Shown: one piece after another, positions 56,193-64,000 of the stretch
Position numbering within the stretch: the stretch's first letter is position 1
Layout: each line of letters opens with the position of its first letter
Assembly: GCF_000286075.1 (NCBI RefSeq)
Contig: NZ_AJTZ01000005.1
Location: forward strand, 496,001 to 560,000
Length of the DNA: 64,000 bases
Reading direction: 5' to 3'
DNA from: Streptococcus ratti FA-1 = DSM 20564
GTDB lineage: Bacteria; Bacillota; Bacilli; Lactobacillales; Streptococcaceae
Position numbers and translations under genes: made by a program
Notes under the pieces: generated by a model
What the model was told of the DNA's origin: nothing
Seen by the model: the letters and a program-made list of their open reading frames with translations, nothing else
Databases searched by the model: none

Positions 56193-58136
<1,944 letters not shown>

Positions 58137-58150
58137 CACTCCATAATTAA

Positions 58151-58185
58151 TAAGATCGGAAAAAAAGATTCCGATCTTATTTTTA
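58151..58185 (+). terminator. Terminator after bglP
   Basis: TAAGATCGGAA (58151-58161) pairs with TTCCGATCTTA (58169-58179), followed by TTTTTATT. The rest of the gap to guaA (58186-58408) has small hairpins (CACCCGC/GCGGGTG near 58237-58253) but no gene that I can support. Confidence 0.9.
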
Positions 58186-58408
58186 TTATGTGATTTTTAG
58201 TCCGTTTCGCACCAAAGGATGCGAGACAAAATAACACCCGCATAGCGGGTGCGCAATCTACGGTTATACCAAAAAACGTGCTACAATCGCTTTTATCTGT
58301 TGGAAAGTTCTCGCTTGGAGTTTGTTTTGCTTGCAAATCAAGGAAATAGCCTTGAACGTTATAGAGCTTAAGAAATTTTTGTGCTAAACACAGATTTTCT
58401 ACTTAAGA

Positions 58409-58440
58409 GAGTGGGACAAACCGTATTTTTATTCCCACTC
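58409..58440 (-). terminator. Terminator overlapping guaA stop
   Basis: On the minus strand GAGTGGGA (58440-58433) is part of the last guaA codons (VEWE end) and pairs with TCCCACTC (58416-58409) around an A/T-rich loop containing the stop. The T-run is short. Confidence 0.6.
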
Positions 58441-59982
58441 AACTGTTGCCGGCGGTTTGCTGGTAATATCGTAGACGATACGGTTGACGTGATCGACTTC
58501 ATTGACAATACGAACTGAAATTTTCTGAAGAACATCCCATGGAAGTTTCGCAAAATCAGCTGTCATACCGTCGATAGAAGTGATAGCGCGAATAGCGATG
58601 GTGTAGTCGTAGGTACGGCCATCCCCCATAACACCAACTGAGCGCACACCAGTATTGACGGTGAAGTATTGCCAAACATCGCGTTCTAAGCCAGCTTTAG
58701 CGATTTCTTCACGTAAAATAGCATCAGACTCACGAACAGTCTCTAACTTTTCAGCAGTAATTTCACCCATGATGCGAATAGCAAGACCTGGTCCCGGGAA
58801 AGGCTGACGCCAAACAATTTCATCAGGCATACCAAGGGCAGTTCCTAAAGCACGAACTTCATCCTTGAAGAGTGTGTTCAAGGGTTCAATCAATTCAAAC
58901 TGCATATCTTCGGGCAGACCGCCGACATTGTGGTGAGATTTAATGGTTTGAGCTGTTTCAGTACCCGATTCGATAACATCTGTATAGAGTGTTCCCTGAG
59001 CAAGGAAATCAACATCTTTGAGCTTGCTAGCTTCGTCATCAAAGACATAGACAAATTCATTGCCGATGATTTTTCGTTTCTTTTCGGGGTCCTCAATACC
59101 GGCTAAAAGTTCCAAAAAGCGTTTTGAAGCGTCAACACGGATGATATTGAGACCGAATTTGCCGCCAAGCATTTCCATAACTTGGTCGCCCTCGCCTTTA
59201 CGAAGCAAACCGTGATCAACAAAAATACAAGTCAGCTGATCACCAATAGCACGTTGCAAAAGAACGCCGACAACAGATGAATCAACTCCGCCTGAGAGTC
59301 CCAAAAGAACCTTGCGGCTGCCTACTTGCTCACGGATTTTTTGGATTTCCATATCGATGAAATTATCCATGGACCAATCTCCCTTGCCGCCGCAGATATC
59401 AAGAGCAAAATTGCGCAGGATATCATTGCCGTAAACAGAATGGCGGACTTCAGGATGAAATTGAATACCAAAAATTTTCTTGTCGGTATTTTCAATGGCA
59501 GCATAAGGGCAGTCCGTAGAGTCACCAATCAGCTGGAATCCCTGAGGTATCTTGGTAACAGCATCGCCGTGGCTCATTAAAACAGTCTGCTCTGCAGGAG
59601 TTCCTTTAAAAAGCTCTGAATCAGCTGCTAAGCGCAGGGTTGACTGACCGTACTCGCTGTTGCCAGTCTGGCCGGCAGGAACTACCTTGCCGCCAAGTTT
59701 ATCTGTCAGCAGCTGCATCCCATAGCAAATTCCAAGAATAGGAATGCCGAGTTCAAAAATACCCTCATCAATTCCAAAAGCATTATCAGCATAAACAGAA
59801 TTTGGCCCCCCAGATAGAATAATACCGATGGGATTGATGGCCCGAACTTCATCAGCTGTGATTCTGTGACTTCTCAATTCTGAGAAGACACCAAACTCAC
59901 GAATGCGCCGGGCAATAAGTTGATTGTACTGACTGCCGTAGTCAAGCACAATGATTTTTTGAATATCTTTAATGTCAGTCAT
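58429..59982 (-). CDS. guaA: GMP synthase (glutamine-hydrolysing)
   Basis: Converts XMP to GMP; 517 residues. Glutamine amidotransferase domain with nucleophile in [11 protein letters not shown] and catalytic FHPEV; ATP pyrophosphatase domain with PP-loop [13 protein letters not shown]-terminal dimerisation domain ending PPATVEWE. No purine or ppGpp riboswitch motif is evident upstream. It is relevant to RelP because it supplies the guanine nucleotides used for alarmones. Confidence 0.96.
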   Translation of the reverse strand: MTDIKDIQKIIVLDYGSQYNQLIARRIREFGVFSELRSHRITADEVRAINPIGIILSGGPNSVYADNAFGIDEGIFELGIPILGICYGMQLLTDKLGGKVVPAGQTGNSEYGQSTLRLAADSELFKGTPAEQTVLMSHGDAVTKIPQGFQLIGDSTDCPYAAIENTDKKIFGIQFHPEVRHSVYGNDILRNFALDICGGKGDWSMDNFIDMEIQKIREQVGSRKVLLGLSGGVDSSVVGVLLQRAIGDQLTCIFVDHGLLRKGEGDQVMEMLGGKFGLNIIRVDASKRFLELLAGIEDPEKKRKIIGNEFVYVFDDEASKLKDVDFLAQGTLYTDVIESGTETAQTIKSHHNVGGLPEDMQFELIEPLNTLFKDEVRALGTALGMPDEIVWRQPFPGPGLAIRIMGEITAEKLETVRESDAILREEIAKAGLERDVWQYFTVNTGVRSVGVMGDGRTYDYTIAIRAITSIDGMTADFAKLPWDVLQKISVRIVNEVDHVNRIVYDITSKPPATVEWE

Positions 59983-60120
59983 TGTTTTCCTTTCCTTTTA
60001 CTGTTTTGCTAGTTGGGCTAGCAAAGACATAATCACTTTATTTTAGCATAATTTGCAGGATTTGACAGCTGATTTTCAGAAAAACCTTGCCAGATCAGCT
60101 CACTCAGCATTTGAGAGCTT

Positions 60121-60159
60121 TTGCAAAAGGTCTGTAAATTTGGTACCATTAGTACAAAA
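60121..60159 (+). promoter_or_regulatory. Promoter and GntR-type operator before gntR gene
   Basis: TTGCAA (60121-60126), 17 bases, TACCAT (60144-60149). The -10 lies within the palindrome TTTGGTAC-CATTA-GTACAAAA (60139-60159), which has a HutC-subfamily appearance and would allow the regulator to repress its own gene. Confidence 0.65.
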
Positions 60160-60183
60160 CTGTTTTATAGACAAGGAGAGAGG

Positions 60184-60882
60184 ATGTTACCAGCTTATAT
60201 TCGGATTCATGATCAAATCAAAAAAGAAATTGACGAGGGACTGTGGAAAATTGGTACCCGTCTTCCCAGTGAACGCGATCTAGCAGAGCGTTTTGAGGTC
60301 AGCCGAATGACACTCAGGCAGGCTGTAACACTGCTCGTTGAGGAAGGGATTCTAGAGCGCCGTGTGGGAAGCGGCACTTATGTCGCCAGCAGCCGCGTTC
60401 AGGAAAAGATGCGGGGAACGACCAGCTTTACTGAGATTGTCAAGTCGCAAGGAAAAACACCCTCGACTAAAGTCGTTTCATATAAGCGAGTACACCCGAG
60501 CGAGCAGGAAATCAAATTTTTGGATGTTAAGCCAAATACCTATGTGATTCGAATGGAGCGTGTCCGCTATGCCGATGACATCCCTGTCGTATTTGAAGTA
60601 GCGGCCATCCCTGAAAAAATTATAAAGAATTTCAAAAAAGAAGAAATTAGCAAACATTTCTTTCAGACCTTGACAGACAATGGCTTTGTCATCGGTAAGA
60701 GTCAGCAGACTATTTCAGCCAGCAATGCCAGTGAAATGACTGCTGATTATCTGGCGATTCCGCGCGGTCATGCTGTTTTAAGCCTGACACAGATTTCTTT
60801 TTTTGAGGATGGTACTCCGTTTGAATATGTCCGCAGCCAATATGTTGGCGATCGTTTTGAATTTTATTTAGAAAATAAGTAG
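60184..60882 (+). CDS. GntR-family regulator, HutC subfamily (UTRA domain)
   Basis: Regulator of 232 residues. N-terminal GntR helix-turn-helix (IKKEIDEGLWKIGTRLPSERDLAERFEVSRMTLRQAV), linker with VGSGTYVA, and a UTRA effector domain from FTEIVKSQGKTPSTKVV to the end (FEYVRSQYVGDRFEFYLE). Ligand often a phosphorylated sugar or amino acid derivative; not deducible here. ATG 60184 has AAGGAGAGAGG. Ten bases separate it from busR; they may be cotranscribed. Confidence 0.86.
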   Translation: MLPAYIRIHDQIKKEIDEGLWKIGTRLPSERDLAERFEVSRMTLRQAVTLLVEEGILERRVGSGTYVASSRVQEKMRGTTSFTEIVKSQGKTPSTKVVSYKRVHPSEQEIKFLDVKPNTYVIRMERVRYADDIPVVFEVAAIPEKIIKNFKKEEISKHFFQTLTDNGFVIGKSQQTISASNASEMTADYLAIPRGHAVLSLTQISFFEDGTPFEYVRSQYVGDRFEFYLENK

Positions 60883-60892
60883 AGTATGTACA

Positions 60893-61525
60893 ATGGCAGC
60901 AAAAGAAAAAATGGTCAGCAATCCCCGCTATCAAAAAGTAGCTCTAGGGATTGCTCAACGAATTGTTGATGGTAAATTTCCTCTGGGTCAAAAATTAAAA
61001 TCCCGTTCGACCCTTTCCAGTTATTTTAATGTTTCCCCAGAAACTGCCCGAAAGGCGATTAATGTGCTGGCTGATTTAGATATCGTTTCAGTCAGGCAGG
61101 GAAGCGGGGTCATTGTTGTTTCAAGAGACAAAGCCATCGAATTTTTGGAGCAGTTTGAGGCTACTTCAGGTTTACGAGAGATTAAGCAGAATATTCAAGT
61201 TAGTTTAAGAAAACAAAAAGAAGAACTAGAAGCCATGGATAAGATGGTTGAGGTCTTTTTATCACAGGCCAGTCTGATTCGCAAAAAGTTTCCCTTCGAA
61301 CCTTTTGAATTAATTCTTAACAGTGAGAGCCCTAATCTGGGTAAAAGTTTGGCAGATTTAAATTTATGGCATCAAACAGGAGCAACAGTTGTAGCCCTGA
61401 AAAGCCAAGGAGAGCTGCTTTTGTCGCCTGGCCCCTATGCCACTGTCAGAAAAGACGATACTCTCTATTTTGTCGGTGATGACCGATCTTTTTCCCGCAT
61501 GAAAAATCTTTTTGACATCTTATGA
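60893..61525 (+). CDS. busR: BusR, c-di-AMP-responsive osmotic regulator
   Basis: Repressor of 210 residues with GntR winged helix (about 10-78; STLSSYFNVSPETARKAINVL), a predicted coiled coil (about 85-125) and a C-terminal RCK_C/TrkA-C domain (about 130-210; LYFVGDDRSF near the end), the domain order of BusR. In Lactococcus and S. agalactiae BusR with c-di-AMP represses the glycine betaine transporter busAA-busAB, and those genes follow here. ATG 60893 has only a weak ribosome site. The identification rests on domain order and neighbours. Confidence 0.85.
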   Translation: MAAKEKMVSNPRYQKVALGIAQRIVDGKFPLGQKLKSRSTLSSYFNVSPETARKAINVLADLDIVSVRQGSGVIVVSRDKAIEFLEQFEATSGLREIKQNIQVSLRKQKEELEAMDKMVEVFLSQASLIRKKFPFEPFELILNSESPNLGKSLADLNLWHQTGATVVALKSQGELLLSPGPYATVRKDDTLYFVGDDRSFSRMKNLFDIL

Positions 61526-61570
61526 CACAATAATTTAATAAATATTGCAGGCTTCTGCCTGCCTTTATCT

Positions 61571-61610
61571 TTGACATACTGACCATATAACTATATAATA
61601 GTGTGGTCAG
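61571..61610 (+). promoter_or_regulatory. busAA promoter with BusR-like bipartite palindrome
   Basis: TTGACA (61571-61576), 17 bases, TATAAT (61594-61599). Arms CTGACCA (61579-61585) and TGGTCAG (61604-61610) are a perfect inverted repeat separated by 18 bases and lie over the promoter. This bipartite arrangement matches the long-range binding described for BusR. Confidence 0.8.
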
Positions 61611-61647
61611 TTGATTTTTGGAAATAGATTAGAAATGAGGGATATAC

Positions 61648-62856
61648 TTGAACAAACTTGAAGTCAAGCATCTCACCAAAATTTTTGGTAAAAAGCAAAA
61701 AGCGGCGCTTGAGATGATTAAACAACAAAAAAGCAAGACAGAAATTTTAGAACAAACAGGTGCTACAGTTGGGGTCTATGATGTCAGCTTTGAAGTCAAA
61801 GAAGGTGAAGTTTTTGTCATCATGGGACTTTCCGGATCAGGTAAGTCAACCTTAATCCGACTGTTAAATCGCCTGATTGAACCCTCCTCAGGAGATATCT
61901 ACATCAACGGCAGTGATATTTCCAAGATGAATACCGAGGAGCTCCGTGAGGTTAGACGACATACACTGAATATGGTTTTCCAAAACTTTGGTCTCTTTCC
62001 TCACAAAACGATTTTAGAAAATACAGAGTTTGGTTTGGAGCTGAGAGGTGTTCCTAAAGAAGAGCGGGTTAAATTAGCTGAACGTGCTCTTGATAATTCG
62101 AACCTGCTGGCCTTTAAAGACCAATATCCTAACCAGCTTTCCGGTGGTATGCAGCAGCGGGTTGGATTAGCGCGTGCTCTGGCCAATGATCCGGAAATCC
62201 TTTTGATGGACGAAGCTTTCTCGGCTTTGGATCCGTTGATTCGTAAGGAAATGCAGGATGAACTTTTAGATTTACAAGAAAAGGTTCAAAAGACGATCAT
62301 CTTCATTACTCACGATTTGAATGAGGCACTGAGAATCGGGGATCGTATTGCCCTGATGAAGGATGGTCAAATCATGCAGATTGGTACCGGGGAAGAAATT
62401 TTAACTAAGCCGGCTAATGATTTTGTTCGTGAATTCGTTGAAGATGTTGACCGTTCTAAAGTTTTAACGGCTCAGAATATTATGATTAAGCCGCTGACAA
62501 CCCTTATTGGAGTTGACGGTCCTCAGGTGGCTCTGACTAGAATGCACAATGAAGAAGTCAGCATGCTGATGGCTACGGATCGACGCCGTCAATTGGTAGG
62601 GTCAGTTACCGCAGAAGCTGCCATTGAAGCAAGACGCAAGGGAGTTCCTTTGGCGGATGTTGTTGACCGCGATGTGCGGACGGTTTCTAAAGATACTGTT
62701 ATTACAGATATTATGCCTCTGATTTATGATTCAGCTGCACCAATCGCAGTTACGGATGATGATAACCGGCTTTTAGGTGTCATTATCAAGGGCCGTGTTA
62801 TTGAAGCTCTGGCTAATACAAAAGATGATGCAGATGCAGAAGGAGGGGAAGAATAG
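61648..62856 (+). CDS. busAA: Glycine betaine ABC transporter ATP-binding protein BusAA/OpuAA
   Basis: ATPase of 402 residues for compatible-solute uptake. Walker [24 protein letters not shown], Walker [14 protein letters not shown], switch THDLNEAL; C-terminal tandem CBS region (about 275-390) that senses ionic strength in OpuA. TTG start at 61648 with GAGGG eight bases away. Directly followed by the permease-binding protein fusion. Confidence 0.92.
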   Translation: MNKLEVKHLTKIFGKKQKAALEMIKQQKSKTEILEQTGATVGVYDVSFEVKEGEVFVIMGLSGSGKSTLIRLLNRLIEPSSGDIYINGSDISKMNTEELREVRRHTLNMVFQNFGLFPHKTILENTEFGLELRGVPKEERVKLAERALDNSNLLAFKDQYPNQLSGGMQQRVGLARALANDPEILLMDEAFSALDPLIRKEMQDELLDLQEKVQKTIIFITHDLNEALRIGDRIALMKDGQIMQIGTGEEILTKPANDFVREFVEDVDRSKVLTAQNIMIKPLTTLIGVDGPQVALTRMHNEEVSMLMATDRRRQLVGSVTAEAAIEARRKGVPLADVVDRDVRTVSKDTVITDIMPLIYDSAAPIAVTDDDNRLLGVIIKGRVIEALANTKDDADAEGGEE

Positions 62857-62858
62857 TT

Positions 62859-64000
62859 TTGAATGTACTTTTGATAGGAAAATTACCTGTTGCCCAATGG
62901 ATAGAAGGGCTCACCAACTGGCTGACGCATACTTTTTCTGGTTTATTTAACTTTATACAGTCCGTCGGCAACTTTATCATGGACGGGATTACAAATACTC
63001 TGTCATTTATTAATCCTTTGCTCTTAATCGCTTTAGTGACTGTTGCCGCCTTTTTCTTGGTTGGCAAAAAATGGACACTGCCGTCCTTTACCCTGATCGG
63101 CCTGCTCTTTATCTATAATCAAGGCCTATGGGGAGATTTGATTAATACTTTCACTTTAGTTCTGGTATCTAGTTTTGTTTCCATTGTTATTGGGATTCCT
63201 TTAGGGATTTGGATGGCAAAGAATAATACTGTTAAACAAGTGATTAATCCTATTTTGGACTTCATGCAGACCATGCCTGCCTTTGTTTACCTGATACCAG
63301 CTGTTGCTTTCTTCGGTATTGGTATTGTTCCGGGGGTATTTGCTTCTGTTATTTTCGCTTTGCCTCCAACTGTTCGCTTTACCAATCTTGCTATTCGTGA
63401 AATTCCGACAGAGCTGGTTGAAGCAGCAGACGCTTTCGGCAGCACACCTAGACAAAAATTATTCAAAGTTGAGCTGCCTTTAGCTAAAAATACAATTATG
63501 GCTGGTGTTAACCAGACTATCATGTTGGCACTTTCTATGGTTGTCACGGGTTCTATGATTGGAGCTCCCGGTCTTGGCCGCGGTGTTTTATCTGCCCTGC
63601 AGCATGCTGATATCGGTTCAGGCTTTGTCAATGGTCTTGCCCTAGTTATCTTAGCCATTATTATTGACCGTTTCAGTCAAACGGCTAATCGACAAACCAA
63701 GGATGCTAGCCAAAAATCATCTAAAACCAATACGATTATCGCTTTAACAGCGCTTGTTTTATTTGTCTTTGCAGGAATTACCCGCTTCTTTTTCCAAGGT
63801 CGCTCTAATAGCGGTCAAACAGTTAAACTTTCTTATGTCGAGTGGGATTCTGAAGTAGCATCTACTAACGTTTTAGCCCAAGTTCTTAAAGAAGAGGGGT
63901 ATAAAGTTGAGATAATTCCGCTTGATAATGCTGTTATGTGGCAGTCAGTAGCTAAAGGTGAAACAGATGCAATGGTTAGTGCTTGGCTGCCAAACACTCA
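62859..64000 (+). CDS. busAB: Glycine betaine ABC permease/substrate-binding fusion BusAB (3' end outside window)
   Basis: Open frame from a TTG at 62859 (GGAGGGG ten bases before) to the window end; 380 residues visible. N-terminal part is a ProW-type permease with about seven helices and the loop ELVEAADAFGSTPRQKLFKVELPLA; from about residue 315 an OpuAC-type betaine-binding domain begins (TVKLSYVEWDSEVASTNVLAQVL). Permease and binding domain in one chain is the lactococcal/streptococcal BusAB layout. The C-terminus is cut by the window edge. Confidence 0.9.
   Translation, partial: MNVLLIGKLPVAQWIEGLTNWLTHTFSGLFNFIQSVGNFIMDGITNTLSFINPLLLIALVTVAAFFLVGKKWTLPSFTLIGLLFIYNQGLWGDLINTFTLVLVSSFVSIVIGIPLGIWMAKNNTVKQVINPILDFMQTMPAFVYLIPAVAFFGIGIVPGVFASVIFALPPTVRFTNLAIREIPTELVEAADAFGSTPRQKLFKVELPLAKNTIMAGVNQTIMLALSMVVTGSMIGAPGLGRGVLSALQHADIGSGFVNGLALVILAIIIDRFSQTANRQTKDASQKSSKTNTIIALTALVLFVFAGITRFFFQGRSNSGQTVKLSYVEWDSEVASTNVLAQVLKEEGYKVEIIPLDNAVMWQSVAKGETDAMVSAWLPNT

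Noticed and set aside
58186-58408. Insertion sequence remnant between bglP and guaA
   Set aside because: Small inverted repeats are present but there is no transposase fragment or clear terminal repeat pair with target duplication.
59983-60120. Guanine or ppGpp riboswitch upstream of guaA
   Set aside because: I could not find the conserved core motifs in the short leader on the minus strand.

Overview
The window looks like the chromosome of a mutans-group Streptococcus. The evidence is a low-GC Firmicute gene style with strong AGGAGG-type ribosome sites, the relP-relR-relS alarmone cluster, the folC-folE-folP-folB-folK-murB-potABCD string, dfrA-clpX-engB, a mevalonate pathway, and a LicT/BglP beta-glucoside locus. 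From memory the gene order strongly resembles S. mutans, but several gene groups look additional. I cannot name the species from sequence alone.

Layout. 1-2.5 kb: relP (cut by the left edge), relR, relS. 2.5-4.2 kb: an intergenic repeat, a DUF1304 membrane protein and a LysR regulator of the HomR/CysR/MetR type. 4.4-8.5 kb: a cystine-type ABC transporter operon led by a zinc-methyltransferase-like URO-D protein. 8.6-12.2 kb: a second operon with a near-identical 60-bp control region (substrate-binding protein, GNAT, a 49-aa ORF, two Xi-class GST-like proteins). 12.3-19.2 kb: mevalonate pathway genes in two convergent groups around hemolysin III and DUF1836. 19.4-23.8 kb: thyA, pnuC, dfrA, a small membrane protein, clpX, engB. 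24-26.4 kb: S-methylmethionine permease and homocysteine methyltransferase. 26.5-29.3 kb: vitamin B6 regulator, kinase and ECF transporter. 29.3-32.9 kb: clpL and rplJL with an L10 leader. 33-42 kb: an accessory redox/small-molecule region (amidohydrolase, ABM protein, LtrA, LysR, DLH-type hydrolase, cupin, CMD protein, Zn-alcohol dehydrogenase, AhpD-like protein, acyl-CoA-dehydrogenase-like flavoprotein). 42-54.6 kb: deacetylase, hom-thrB, rarD, folate genes, murB, potABCD. 54.7-58.2 kb: licT and bglP with a RAT/terminator and three tandem 110-bp hairpin repeats. 58.4-64 kb: guaA, a GntR regulator, and busR-busAA-busAB (cut by the right edge).

The most interesting signal is one control sequence found at three places (4394-4453, 8580-8639, 40307-40362). 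The first two copies differ by a single base within 60 bp; the third is diverged but clearly related. They precede the cystine transporter operon, the SBP-GNAT-GST operon, and the AhpD-like/acyl-CoA-dehydrogenase-like pair. Together with the adjacent LysR regulator this suggests one sulfur-scavenging regulon: import of cystine or a sulfur conjugate, acetylation and thiol chemistry, and flavin-dependent oxidation. That functional reading is inference; the shared operators are seen directly.

Other regulatory architecture that can be read directly: a symmetric overlapping divergent promoter between pdxR and pdxK, a bipartite palindrome over the busAA promoter that fits BusR, a 21-bp LysR-type palindrome before the hydrolase-cupin-CMD operon, and a cre-promoter-RAT leader for bglP. 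No tRNA, rRNA, CRISPR array or intact insertion sequence was seen.
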